29,980 bases of DNA from a virus. Below are positions 6,320-16,025 of the stretch, piece after piece (position 1 is the stretch's first letter; every line of letters begins with the position of its first letter). A program made the position numbers and the translations under genes. The notes beneath the pieces were generated by a model that did no database searches, was not told the origin of the DNA, and worked only from the letters and a program-made list of their open reading frames with translations. Location: the IMG/VR virus record IMGVR_UViG_3300042895_001173, positions 1 to 29,980 of that record; one strand, 5' to 3'.

Positions 6320-9300
6320 AACCAAACGACTCGTCTCGTCTAAGGCGTCACATGTCAAGAGTAAAGAGTGATGACGCTCAAAGAATAGAAGTCAAGGCAC
6401 TAGGCATGAACCTAGGTCAACTCGCAAGAGGCGCACAAGTCTTTGACCCTAACGCATACGATGGTGATGGTGATGGACTAGTACAAGACAGCACACCCTT
6501 TGAAAGACCAGCGGTGTTGTCTAACATTGCCTCCATAGCACGAGGTCTCTCAAGCACCACGGGTGGCTACGGGTCATACACACCAGCAGGTTCTTGGACA
6601 GTAGGCCTAACCAATGAAGAGGTGGCAGAGAGGGCAATACCTGACAACCCTGCTGTTTTCATTGGCATGCTCAACGCTCAAGGCCCCATGGGTAGTACAG
6701 ATGTGTACCTACTAGAGGCTCTCAACGATGTTATCTTTGACCCTGAGGGCGTTGCTAAAATACGTCAATCACTAATTAAAACATTAGATGATAGACCTGC
6801 ATTACGTTCTGCCTTTGACAGGTTTGGTTGTCCACCCATAGGTCTACACCCCAAGGGCAAGCCATACAAAGGTCAAGCACATGGTCATTACGCTATCTTC
6901 ATTAACGAAGCAGCCATAGATGAGGGCGCAGTATCACGCTGGCTAGGTAAAACACCGGCACTAGCAAAACTATTCAATGAATCCATGATAGCGCCCAAGA
7001 TAAAGGGCGTGAAGCGAGCATTCTCAGGAGACAACGCAGAGGACACCATCACTCATGAGTGGGGTCACTACTTGAACTACCTAGTAGCAAACATCGCACC
7101 AGACGCACAACTGCGTGAACTCGCAGCGGCAATGGCATCAGACTCGTGGGGTTATGCACAGTGGAGAAGAACAGCATTCACAGCGTTACCCAAAGGGGCA
7201 GAAAGATTATTCTCCTACTTTGGCGAGATTACAAGCAGTGAAAACTGGAACAAGAAACATGAACTGCCCGATGAGGATGTTCCGTTCATCAAGAGCGTGT
7301 ATGGAACCACATCACCAGTTGAGTTCTTTGCCGAATCAGTGCAAGCATACTTCTCCCCCAACCCTAAAGATAGTGAACTTCTCAACTACGAAGGAACAGT
7401 GATTGTTGAGCAAATGCTTGGCATTAGACAAGTATCTCGTAGTGGATTTTCGTCAAGCACAAGTGGTCTCAAAAGCGGCACGGGTAATACTCTGCGTGAC
7501 AAGACACCACAAGAGATAGCAGACATTGTCGTACCTAAAACAAAAGAGGAAGCAATCGTATTAGCCGACGCACATATCGGTTTACTGATTGACGTAGCCA
7601 CTGGCCTTCCTTACACCGCATCAGAACCAGACACACTGAAGTTGATTACCCGTAAGGGCATTAATGGTATGGACTTCTCACCTGAAGCGGTATCTCGTAT
7701 GAAGGAGATGGTGGTAGAGGCGTTGTCAAACAACCCCAACTTCTACGAAGCAGTACAAAGATTCGGAATGCCTCCTGTCATGATAACAAAGCCAGGTGAA
7801 AGGCTAGATGCAGCGTACGCCATTGCGGGTGTAGAGGGCTTCCCTGCTATCACCATTGACTCAACCATCAGAGAGAAAGCATTGGTTGATGGGTTTCCTA
7901 ATGGCATGTATCAAGAAGACATATTCATTGAGGGAACATCGGAATTCCTCGTAAACCCTACGAGTGATGGAATGTTCATTCATGAATGGGGTCACTTTCT
8001 AAACCGTCTGGCGTATGACGCACACCCAGATGAAGAGATGAAAGACTTGGCACGTTTCTGGTGGAACAACACTTGGGACTTGGATGAATACCTACCCAAG
8101 ATTGGGAAACTTCTACGTAGGTTTGCTAAACCGGAAACACGAGTAGACGCCAGATACCTTGGCGCTCAAAGATTCGGTAAAACAGCAAAAAAAAATAAGT
8201 CCGTTGACTTCACGGGTTACCCACACGTAAAGACACAATACGGACAGTTGGAGCCATCGGAGGCATTTGCCGAAGCAGTAGCAGCAGTGCTCTCTAGCGA
8301 TGTTAATGATAAAGAGTTGGTTAGCCCTGAACTGCGCAAAGATGTTCTTGACATAATCGGTTTCTCGCCATCAGCAAAAGAAGTAGATAGAGCGGGTAGT
8401 TCAGAAGGAAGAAGTGCTGGATTCGCCTCAAAGACAGTAACAAGAGGTCTTGGCGTAAGGCTTATTAACAAATCCGACCCATTTACTCCACTCAGTGGTT
8501 CTGATTGGCTAAAAGAGGCCACGGATGAAGAAATAGCAGAGGCTGTAGTGCCTACAAACATGGATGATGCCATAGCGCTAACCGTGATGAACACGGCGTA
8601 CGGTGCAGACCCAGCAAATTTTCCCACAGAAGCAACAGTAATTGCTGAACTAGCGGAACGATTGCTATTCAAAGCAGAATGCACAGACAGTACGGGTGCC
8701 CTAATTCGTGATGCAAACGGAAACGCTGCTTTTGTGTTTGATGTACCGATTGACTTCACTCCAGCAGGTAGACAAAAAGCCAAAGACATGCTCAGACGAA
8801 TGATGGCAGAATCACCAGAGTTTGCATGGATGATTAGACGCTTCGGGTGTCCACCGGTATTGATTATGGATGAACAAAAACTTACCGACCTAAGAAACCA
8901 GGTTCAGGCGCTGCGTGATTCAGGAATGGACATACAGTTGCCTCCCCATCTTGATAGTGACTCTATTGGTGGTTTTTCAATAGCAACTCTTGGTATTACG
9001 CTTAGAACAAAACCAGGCAGAGATGACTTGCCGATGGGCTTCAATAGAGGGATAGCGGCAAAAAGAAAAACGGGCAAAAAAATAACCAACCCAGACGGCA
9101 CCATAGAGGATGAAGTAGAGCACTGGATGAACAACTTCGGTATTTCTCTTGCTGATGTCGGCATTCATGAATGGGGTCACTGGTTTTATTCAACCGTTCT
9201 AGGAAACAAACTGCTGTACAAGACGTATGGAATTAGAGGAAGGATGGGTGACAGACAATCTCGTCTTTCTTACCTGTTTCCTGGTGTACCTATTGCAGAC

Positions 9301-12300
9301 GTTGAAAAAATGACAAAAGAATTCCTTGATGCTTTTGACGCGGAGGGTTTTATTCCTTTCAACACCATGAGTGAAATGCATATTGACTCAATAGCCAAAG
9401 CGGCATACAGAAGCATAGGTAACAACTTAAGAAACAGACCACTACCAGAACAACTGGCTGCTGCTCAAAGGTTCACCGACTTAGTACAAGACTATTTAAA
9501 TAACGTAGTTAACTCATCACGCGGGTGGTCTCCATCACGCGCACAAGAGTTTGCTGACCAAATAGCGCTTGAGTTTCCGTACCTAGTAAATGACATGCCT
9601 CCACTAATAGCGGGAACCTATGCAACAGCAACTCGTCAAGAACTGTGGGCAGAGGCAGTATTACTATTCTCTTCACCTGACTCAAAGTTGAAAGCCAAGT
9701 ACCTAACGCCAGAGATAGAAGCGTTTATTGCTTACGCTTTTGGGTTGAAGCCAGACAGAGACCCCAATACTCCATATCAAAAACCTTGGGCATCTCGCAG
9801 TGGCTTCTCTTCTTCTTCACGGGTAAGAAGACTTCATGCAGCAGAGGACAGTATTCCCGACAGAGTCTCTGACAAAGATGACGGGTTAGCAAGCAGAACT
9901 ACTGGAGCATCAACTGCAAAGATGAGTCGTGAAGCCTCTAGTACTTCACGTTTCACTGTTGGTGACTACGACTTTGACATAACCGACGAAGACCTATCTA
10001 CATACGATTGGGATACCGCCTACGACCAGTGGACAACATGGTCGGGTAACTGGCGTATGCGTCACTTATCCTCAGCAATGATGGGTATAGAACAGCAACC
10101 AACCAGGGGTGGCGAAGAGTCATTATCAACCGTCCACGAGATAATGCGTTCGGGTGAACTGTCAAACGCACCAGACCACGTCAAAGAATCGGTTCGTGAA
10201 TCTCTAATCAACACTCACAAGACTATGGAAAAGATATCCATGGGTGAGACTATTAGTGATAGACCCCTCTACAGAGGCTTGGGTTCTGTTCCTGACGATT
10301 CAGAGATACTCATGGCAGAACAAGGCGAGACGATAACATTCCCACTTAGTGCTTTCACTCCAGACAGAAGCATTGCTACAACGTTTGCTGACATGAATGC
10401 CGAGAGTGACAAAAAAGTAATCCTCCAACTCAGAGATGGTGCCCATGTAGCATCTAGCGATTACACGACACAAATAAGAGACCTAGAAAGCGACTGGATA
10501 GAAGTACCTATTGAATCTGTTACTCAGGGAGAATTTACTGTCGTCTCCAAGAGCGAGAAAGACGGGTACACAGTAGTAGAACTGTCGCACTCAAAGACGT
10601 TTGACCCACTAGCAGGAAGAATGGTTCCAACCAATGTTCGTGGTGGTTTTGCTTCTTCCAGCATGAGACCAGAGCGACGGGTATCAGATAGCGCCATCCG
10701 CACATTGACAGACAATATGGACTTCCTTCGTGACAATCCACCAATCGGCAAGGGTGGCAAAGACCTGGACGACCAGTGGGCACAGAAGACAATAGAGAAA
10801 CTACGCAGTGGGGAGATATCCCAAGAAGACGCATTTGACCTAATGAATGTCGTCATTGAGATACTCAACAACGGGTTCAACGAAGACCCAAGCCAGAAAG
10901 AAAACCCAGACGGCAAACTTCTTGCTTACCAAAAACTATCCAAGCGTCTACGCAGGCTCGCTGTCGGCGCTATGGACAAAGATGATATGGAAGACTTCCG
11001 TAGAGAACAAGGCATTGGTCCTACTGCGATTACGGAACCAAAGCCAGGTCCTTATCCTGGCGGTCGCTTTGGTTTCTCGTCTACGACAGCACGGGAAACT
11101 TTGTCTACACGGACAGACCAGCGCATTAGTGACATTGACACACAGGTGGCAGAACTTGAATCCGTCAATGCTCGCCTGACTAGAGCAATAAGTGAACTTG
11201 AAGCCACGGGCAACTGGGAAGGAGTTAAGCATGACGTGTTCATCACCGAAGGCAATGACCCAAAGACTTACAGCAAGGAGCAGTTAGAGAGCAACGGCTG
11301 GTCTGAAATAGTAGTGCAAGACTCAAGAAATGCTCTATCGGCAAGGCAGAAAAAGATAGATGTTCTCAAGAAAGATAGAGACAGTCTTGAAGATAACAAG
11401 AAGCGCCTAACTGGCGACTACCCAGAAACAACAATGCTCATTGAAGAGTTGCTGCTTGACGAGAACAATACCGAGACCCTACGGGCACGGGCGTCAGAGA
11501 TTGACAGTATGAGTCAAGCAGACAGAACAGCAAGATTTACCGACCCCAATGACCCAGAGTCAGTGTATGTGGTTCACTACGGAGCAAGCAGACTAGAAGG
11601 TGGTCAGTTGGACCCTGCTCGTTCACGGGGACAGGTTGGACAGGGAATTGCTGGCAACACTCGTCAGATAAATGACGAAACAGCAAGATACATGGTCGGA
11701 TTGCGTAATGACGCAAGACGAGACCTATCCATCCTTGAGGAAATGAAGCGTCAGATTGAGACTGATGGCGTGATTGACTTTGACGCAATCGCACGAACTG
11801 ACACTAGAGACTCCTTGCGGGCAGGGAGGGCAAGACTACTGCTCGGTCTAAATCGCCGTGACCCAGAACGCTCAACACATACACCAGAAGGCTGGCAGGT
11901 TTCCAATATTGACAGTCGTATCGGTGACGAAAACAGAACCCTGTCTAGGCTTGACAAGGTTGCCGACCAGTTGATTGCAGACGACTATCAATACACGAGC
12001 ACATACAGGGCGTCAGCGCTGCAGGACCTGCTCGGCTCGTACGGGGGAAGGTATGCAGAGGGCGACTCTACTGAATGGGGCGACGATGCAAAACGCTCAA
12101 CAACTACTGGCATACATGTCTTCAAAGTAAAAATAGGTGATAACGCAATTGAGCAAAACAGTGTTGGCGAGACGCACCTTGTTGGCAAACACACTCCAAT
12201 CGCTTCTCTTGTTGTGGACAGCAGTGGAAACGGCGACAATCCTGCTCGTGAAATCTGGAAGGGTTGGCTTGATGCAGTTATTGAACAGGACATCGGTAAG

Positions 12301-12831
12301 AACGATGCGATAACACTCTCAGAAGATGGAAGAATTCCAGACATGCCAGGACGTGAGATAAGAGGCAAGTCGGTTCAGTGGGTAGACCTAGCAACCAAGT
12401 CCTTTGTATCCGATGCTCCGTCATTTGACACCAAGTCGCTTAAATACACAAAACCAGAATTGCGTGAAAGAATCAAAAACCGCATCATGGCTGGTAGCAA
12501 GGGTGGAAACCCGGGTCAGTGGTCTGCCCGCAAAGCGCAACTGGTTGCTTTGGAGTATCGTAAAGCAGGTGGCGGCTACAAGGGCGGCCTGCGTAAGACT
12601 CAGCGTTCGCTCAATAAATGGACACGAGAGAAATGGACAACTTCAGATGGAAAACCAGCGATTCGCAAAGGCGGCACTCGCCGTTACCTTCCTTCTACTG
12701 CTTGGAGTCGCCTTACGCCGGCACAGAGAGCGGCGACTAATCGTAAGAAAATCATCGGAAGTCGGCAAGGCAATCAGTTTGTTGCAAATACACGAAGTGC
12801 AGAGAATGCTTCGCGCAGAGCGAGAAACTGA
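6298..12831 (+). CDS. Giant polyvalent protein: three zinc-metallopeptidase modules, ADP-ribosyltransferase module, DUF5872-like C-terminus
   Basis: About 2177 residues numbered from the ATG at 6298 (an in-frame GTG at 6280 would add six). Order: residues 50-60 DPNAYDGDGDG, a calcium-loop-like motif. Three related metallopeptidase modules follow, each with HEWGH (253, 562, 957) and a downstream Glu in ExxxE (342, 655, 1115) as third zinc ligand; each begins with an EE/QEIA helix and a RFG(C/M)PP segment. Around 1320-1410 is an ADP-ribosyltransferase-like module: LYRGLG (Arg1326), FPLSAFTPD (Ser1351), and WIEVP (Glu1402), the R-S-E order of arginine-type transferases. Then a helical segment, coiled coil (about 1600-1720), a VHYGAS...GGQLDP motif near 1760, and from 2066 a Gly/Lys/Arg-rich domain matching DUF5872. 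A GF(S/A)S linker recurs at 383, 708, 1169, 1450 and 1592. This is the architecture of phage polyvalent proteins thought to be injected with DNA (inference). Confidence 0.85.
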   Translation: MPFSYDIEPNDSSRLRRHMSRVKSDDAQRIEVKALGMNLGQLARGAQVFDPNAYDGDGDGLVQDSTPFERPAVLSNIASIARGLSSTTGGYGSYTPAGSWTVGLTNEEVAERAIPDNPAVFIGMLNAQGPMGSTDVYLLEALNDVIFDPEGVAKIRQSLIKTLDDRPALRSAFDRFGCPPIGLHPKGKPYKGQAHGHYAIFINEAAIDEGAVSRWLGKTPALAKLFNESMIAPKIKGVKRAFSGDNAEDTITHEWGHYLNYLVANIAPDAQLRELAAAMASDSWGYAQWRRTAFTALPKGAERLFSYFGEITSSENWNKKHELPDEDVPFIKSVYGTTSPVEFFAESVQAYFSPNPKDSELLNYEGTVIVEQMLGIRQVSRSGFSSSTSGLKSGTGNTLRDKTPQEIADIVVPKTKEEAIVLADAHIGLLIDVATGLPYTASEPDTLKLITRKGINGMDFSPEAVSRMKEMVVEALSNNPNFYEAVQRFGMPPVMITKPGERLDAAYAIAGVEGFPAITIDSTIREKALVDGFPNGMYQEDIFIEGTSEFLVNPTSDGMFIHEWGHFLNRLAYDAHPDEEMKDLARFWWNNTWDLDEYLPKIGKLLRRFAKPETRVDARYLGAQRFGKTAKKNKSVDFTGYPHVKTQYGQLEPSEAFAEAVAAVLSSDVNDKELVSPELRKDVLDIIGFSPSAKEVDRAGSSEGRSAGFASKTVTRGLGVRLINKSDPFTPLSGSDWLKEATDEEIAEAVVPTNMDDAIALTVMNTAYGADPANFPTEATVIAELAERLLFKAECTDSTGALIRDANGNAAFVFDVPIDFTPAGRQKAKDMLRRMMAESPEFAWMIRRFGCPPVLIMDEQKLTDLRNQVQALRDSGMDIQLPPHLDSDSIGGFSIATLGITLRTKPGRDDLPMGFNRGIAAKRKTGKKITNPDGTIEDEVEHWMNNFGISLADVGIHEWGHWFYSTVLGNKLLYKTYGIRGRMGDRQSRLSYLFPGVPIADVEKMTKEFLDAFDAEGFIPFNTMSEMHIDSIAKAAYRSIGNNLRNRPLPEQLAAAQRFTDLVQDYLNNVVNSSRGWSPSRAQEFADQIALEFPYLVNDMPPLIAGTYATATRQELWAEAVLLFSSPDSKLKAKYLTPEIEAFIAYAFGLKPDRDPNTPYQKPWASRSGFSSSSRVRRLHAAEDSIPDRVSDKDDGLASRTTGASTAKMSREASSTSRFTVGDYDFDITDEDLSTYDWDTAYDQWTTWSGNWRMRHLSSAMMGIEQQPTRGGEESLSTVHEIMRSGELSNAPDHVKESVRESLINTHKTMEKISMGETISDRPLYRGLGSVPDDSEILMAEQGETITFPLSAFTPDRSIATTFADMNAESDKKVILQLRDGAHVASSDYTTQIRDLESDWIEVPIESVTQGEFTVVSKSEKDGYTVVELSHSKTFDPLAGRMVPTNVRGGFASSSMRPERRVSDSAIRTLTDNMDFLRDNPPIGKGGKDLDDQWAQKTIEKLRSGEISQEDAFDLMNVVIEILNNGFNEDPSQKENPDGKLLAYQKLSKRLRRLAVGAMDKDDMEDFRREQGIGPTAITEPKPGPYPGGRFGFSSTTARETLSTRTDQRISDIDTQVAELESVNARLTRAISELEATGNWEGVKHDVFITEGNDPKTYSKEQLESNGWSEIVVQDSRNALSARQKKIDVLKKDRDSLEDNKKRLTGDYPETTMLIEELLLDENNTETLRARASEIDSMSQADRTARFTDPNDPESVYVVHYGASRLEGGQLDPARSRGQVGQGIAGNTRQINDETARYMVGLRNDARRDLSILEEMKRQIETDGVIDFDAIARTDTRDSLRAGRARLLLGLNRRDPERSTHTPEGWQVSNIDSRIGDENRTLSRLDKVADQLIADDYQYTSTYRASALQDLLGSYGGRYAEGDSTEWGDDAKRSTTTGIHVFKVKIGDNAIEQNSVGETHLVGKHTPIASLVVDSSGNGDNPAREIWKGWLDAVIEQDIGKNDAITLSEDGRIPDMPGREIRGKSVQWVDLATKSFVSDAPSFDTKSLKYTKPELRERIKNRIMAGSKGGNPGQWSARKAQLVALEYRKAGGGYKGGLRKTQRSLNKWTREKWTTSDGKPAIRKGGTRRYLPSTAWSRLTPAQRAATNRKKIIGSRQGNQFVANTRSAENASRRARN

Positions 12832-12865
12832 CGTTATCCCCAGCAGGAACGAGTTCCGATAGTCT

Positions 12866-13024
12866 TCACCACTTACCTAGTGGGCAAGCCTCGCCTACAA
12901 AACGCACCTTCATAAGTAGTGGGCAACCACAAACCTTGCAGGTCTTCTTCCACTTCTTCATGTGTGGACATTCTTTACAGACTGCGTATCTACGAGCAGC
13001 GATTGACGCTGATACTTCTTCCAT
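12866..13024 (-). CDS. Small zinc-binding protein
   Basis: 52 residues that I translated from the ATG at 13024. Cysteines are arranged CKEC (14-17 region), CKVCGCP and a terminal CPLGKW, enough for one or two zinc sites, with a basic helix MKKWKK between. Short phage proteins of this kind are common and of unknown role. Its ATG shares one base with the stop of the upstream gene (TAATG), so it is the last member of the coupled replication operon that begins at 16440. It converges on the giant gene, with 34 nt between stops and no clear terminator. Confidence 0.75.
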   Translation of the reverse strand: MEEVSASIAARRYAVCKECPHMKKWKKTCKVCGCPLLMKVRFVGEACPLGKW

Positions 13025-13341
13025 TAGCGCATTCTACGCTGACATTTAAGGCAGAACTCCGACCATGGGTAGTACCTGCGCATGTTTATGGGGTGAGAAC
13101 AGTCAATAATTTCAGTGACCTTATCGTTCACCGTGTCTCTAATCATCTGAGACATGGTAACCCCAATCTTCTCCGAGGCTTCCTTCCAACGTTCTCTGTC
13201 TTTGTTCGTCAAACGAACAAGAATATTCTTGTCGGCAGGACCATCTTCTGGCGAAACCTCGGTAGAAATGGATTTATCTCCATGAGCCTCACGGTCAATA
13301 GCCGAAACTAAATTACTAATCTCTTGGTCTTTTTCACTCAT
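13024..13341 (-). CDS. Ribbon-helix-helix-like DNA-binding protein with C-terminal cysteines
   Basis: 105 residues from the ATG at 13341, which overlaps the previous stop by 8 nt. The N-terminus is acidic and probably disordered. Residues about 38-75 (KNILVRLTNKDRERWKEASE, then KIGVTMSQMIRDTVNDKVTE) follow the strand-helix-helix pattern of Arc/MetJ-type repressors. The end has C-x-H and C-x2-C (CSH, CLKC), a possible zinc site. It may regulate the operon or assist the TerS-like protein encoded just upstream; both are inferences. Confidence 0.65.
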   Translation of the reverse strand: MSEKDQEISNLVSAIDREAHGDKSISTEVSPEDGPADKNILVRLTNKDRERWKEASEKIGVTMSQMIRDTVNDKVTEIIDCSHPINMRRYYPWSEFCLKCQRRMR

Positions 13342-13936
13342 CAACTATCTCTGCGTCCTGTATTGGTGCTTGCCCGAGGATACCAGCAACCATGTCCGGT
13401 GGAAGCACGCCCGACATGCCCATGATTTCCAACAGTTTACGAGCCTCTGTCTCTGGGTCAAAGGCGTCAATAGCCGCAGGACGTCCTGATTCACCAGCAA
13501 GAGTGGCCTTCACTGACTCCGAGCCCCGTACATCCATCTGAACGTTGATATTGGTGGCTTCCATACCTAGAAGTTTTGTTCTTCTGTCCATGATTGAGAG
13601 AACTTGTTGGATTGCTTTGAGGTCTGGCTCTACAGCCACCTCTGTACCGTCATCCATCTTCACCTTGCGATGCTGGGTGAGTGGCCAGATTGCCGCTTGG
13701 AGGTTGTCCAGACGCTCCAGTTCCATCCGTAGCACCTCTGGGTATGCCATGAGTGCTTCTCTGTTCAGTTTCTCCAACTGGCGCTGTACAGCCCTGTGTA
13801 CGGAAGCAGACGTCAGGTCAAATCTTCTAGCAATCTCAGATACTGCTACGCCAGCCTGTCTCATCTTGAAGATACGTAAGTCTCGCTCTGCGATGAACTC
13901 TTTAGTCATCACTTTATTATTGCGTTCTTGACTCAT
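13334..13936 (-). CDS. Terminase small subunit-like protein
   Basis: 200 residues. An N-terminal helix-turn-helix (MRQAGVAVSEIARRFDLTSA, then SVHRAVQRQLEKL) precedes ELERLDNLQAAIWP and QQVLSIMDRRTKLLGME, the latter a segment I know from actinophage small terminases, where it forms the oligomerising helices. The small subunit recognises the packaging site and recruits the large ATPase/nuclease subunit, which is not in this window. The C-terminus is acidic and probably disordered. An alternative is a transcription factor using the same helix-turn-helix, since its neighbours are replication genes. The start overlaps the primase stop by ATGA. Confidence 0.6.
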   Translation of the reverse strand: MSQERNNKVMTKEFIAERDLRIFKMRQAGVAVSEIARRFDLTSASVHRAVQRQLEKLNREALMAYPEVLRMELERLDNLQAAIWPLTQHRKVKMDDGTEVAVEPDLKAIQQVLSIMDRRTKLLGMEATNINVQMDVRGSESVKATLAGESGRPAAIDAFDPETEARKLLEIMGMSGVLPPDMVAGILGQAPIQDAEIVDE

Positions 13937-15663
13937 TTGTTTACCTTAGCGTACTCCACTACTTCAAACGGGAAAAGCCTACCCCTCTTAATCTTGGTAG
14001 GCCATGGCCTGTCGTCACGAGCACCTCGGAAATGCTTGACATCATAAGTGTACGCCATGCCAGACGAAATGTCAGGAGTTAAGGCAATACCAAACTCTGG
14101 CCAGCGAGACCATACCGCAGAACCAAATGGACGCAACTGACGATTAGTCATGCTTTCACCTAGAGGAGCATGGTGTTCCAACCAAAGAGCACACTGATAA
14201 GAGTCTCTGATGTAGTCAAGGTACTTAGCAACCTCTACCGCTACTGCTTCTGCCGTGCGACCACCTGGGTCTACGAAAGCCTTGTAAAGAGGACCCATAA
14301 TAAGCAACTCGGGTTTGGTGTCCTCAATGGCACGTTCCAACACTTCTCTATCTTCAGGTTTCATCAAGTCAAAACCTGATGGCTTGACGAGTAGTTCTGC
14401 TGTCGGAGACTTTGTGTATCCACGAGCAAAAGCAGCATTGTAGATTTCACGAGAGGTACGTCTGATGATGCGCTCTGGGTTCTCCAAGTCAACAGTTAAC
14501 GTGCGTACTTGTCGCATCCGCTGATAAGTGAACGGGTGTACGCCGCAACCTGAAAGTATCGCAACCTGTCTAGCAAGCATTGTCTTACCAACGCCTTCGG
14601 CAGCAACAACAATAACTCGTTCTGTGCGCTCAATCAAATCGTCAATGACCCAATCGTAAGTGTCATCACTGCTCTCGGAAACAAACTCACTCCACGATAC
14701 CAGTCTACCAAAATCTCTCGGCTTGTCTCTGCCTGCTGACATTGCGATGCCTTGTGCTTTTATTAGTAACTGATGCGGCGACAAGTCGTTACGAAGAAGT
14801 AGTTGTTCCAGTTTGCTCTTCGCCTCAACAAAGACGTCAGGGTCAGGCACTGCTTCAACAACTGTCGCAGTTGCAACAACCGGGGCACTTGGTGCCGGTG
14901 TGTCTTCGTCAACTATTAGAAGTTCATCTATGTCTCCACCAATAGACAAGAAGTCAGTTATGTCTTTTTGCTTTGGTGTGTGCCAAACACGTGCTTCACA
15001 ACCAGCCTTCAATAACTCACTGCATACAGTCTTTGCATGCGCCATTCCTGGCTCGTCGTTGTCTGCGATAATCTCAACTTCTGCACCAGCAAGAGCCGAC
15101 GTATGTATTGGCAACCACTTACCAGCGCCACCTGGCATTGTTGTTGCAATAATTCCTAAGTCCATGAGAGTGTCGGCGTCTTTTTCGCCCTCAACAACCC
15201 AAATAGGGAACCCATCTTTTACAGCATTCATTACTGCTGGAAGATTGTAAAGAACCTTTGGTGTATCACCGAGGGAGTAGTCCCAGCCACCACGACCGTC
15301 TGGCTTGCGTTGTCGGAATGTTTTCTTTCCAGCACTATCTACATAACGAAGTTTCTGAAACAGAAGTTCTCCGTCTTTATCAGTGTAGTTGTAAGTCTTG
15401 ATGAGTTCAAGTTTTTCTTTAGTTCGTTTTTGTGGAGGAAATAAAGATGCTTGTGTCAAACCGATTGATTCACAAATCTCCTTACTGCTGCAGGGTGAGC
15501 CCCGATGACAAGAAACCAGAATGTTCCCAGTGTTTGCATCTTCAGAGATTGAAAGGGACGGGTTGTCGTCATCGTTACGACAAGGACACCGTGCTTCCCA
15601 ACCATTGGAAGTTTCACTAACTCCCTTTAGGCGAGCAAGAAACTCGTCTGTATGTGAAGCCAT
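13933..15663 (-). CDS. DNA primase-helicase (zinc finger, TOPRIM, RecA-like ATPase)
   Basis: 576 residues. Residues 26-58 hold C-P-C...C-H-R-G-S-P-C, a primase-type zinc site. WVVEGEKDAD at 155-163 and IIADNDEPG near 195-205 are the Glu and Asp motifs of a TOPRIM fold. A Pro/Ala/Val linker follows near 255-280. The second half is a RecA/RepA-like ATPase with Walker A AAEGVGKT near 353 and a Walker B-like ELLIMGPLYK. This is the order of phage bifunctional primase-helicases, although the polymerase core and the ATPase resemble the AAA_25/RepA type more than T7 gp4. It would prime and unwind at the phage fork, with the SSB encoded nearby. The start overlaps the WhiB stop (TAATG). Confidence 0.85.
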   Translation of the reverse strand: MASHTDEFLARLKGVSETSNGWEARCPCRNDDDNPSLSISEDANTGNILVSCHRGSPCSSKEICESIGLTQASLFPPQKRTKEKLELIKTYNYTDKDGELLFQKLRYVDSAGKKTFRQRKPDGRGGWDYSLGDTPKVLYNLPAVMNAVKDGFPIWVVEGEKDADTLMDLGIIATTMPGGAGKWLPIHTSALAGAEVEIIADNDEPGMAHAKTVCSELLKAGCEARVWHTPKQKDITDFLSIGGDIDELLIVDEDTPAPSAPVVATATVVEAVPDPDVFVEAKSKLEQLLLRNDLSPHQLLIKAQGIAMSAGRDKPRDFGRLVSWSEFVSESSDDTYDWVIDDLIERTERVIVVAAEGVGKTMLARQVAILSGCGVHPFTYQRMRQVRTLTVDLENPERIIRRTSREIYNAAFARGYTKSPTAELLVKPSGFDLMKPEDREVLERAIEDTKPELLIMGPLYKAFVDPGGRTAEAVAVEVAKYLDYIRDSYQCALWLEHHAPLGESMTNRQLRPFGSAVWSRWPEFGIALTPDISSGMAYTYDVKHFRGARDDRPWPTKIKRGRLFPFEVVEYAKVNK

Positions 15664-16025
15664 TACTTCGCTGCTGCTCTTTCTAAGAACTCTCCGCCGT
15701 TAGCATCACGAAGTCCTACGCCTCGGAATACTATGCGACCTTCACGTCCGAGTGTTACGTTCTTTGACCAACGCATCTCTGCACGCTGTTGCTCTTCGTA
15801 TCCGCCCCAAATACCCCATGGTTCCCACTTAATTGAGTACTCCAAGCACTGTACTGAAATGGGGCAAGAAGAACATACTGCTTTTGCTTTTGCTGTGTTG
15901 ACCCTAATTTCGTTTAGTTCTTCACGCTTGCCAGTTTTTTGTAGAGGGAACCACCACTCTGTTGGATAACCCTTGCAGTTACCATTATCTGGTGAAAAAC
16001 TACCCTGTTCCAAATCAACCTCCAT
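15663..16025 (-). CDS. WhiB-family iron-sulfur transcription factor
   Basis: 120 residues. The four [4Fe-4S] ligands are Cys17, Cys51, Cys54 and Cys60 (CSSCPISVQC), followed by the family motif GIWGG at 71-75. A basic C-terminal tail (TLGREGRIVFRG) would contact DNA. WhiB proteins are confined to Actinobacteria and their phages and act by binding region 4 of the principal sigma factor; phage versions can dominate the host paralogue. This one is locked into the replication operon: it overlaps the upstream gene by 11 nt and the primase by one base. Confidence 0.95.
   Translation of the reverse strand: MEVDLEQGSFSPDNGNCKGYPTEWWFPLQKTGKREELNEIRVNTAKAKAVCSSCPISVQCLEYSIKWEPWGIWGGYEEQQRAEMRWSKNVTLGREGRIVFRGVGLRDANGGEFLERAAAK

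Noticed and set aside
8217-8789. 190-codon minus-strand frame inside the giant gene
   Set aside because: It is antisense to a clear metallopeptidase repeat, Ser/Ala-rich in the way of shadow frames, and has no start signals.
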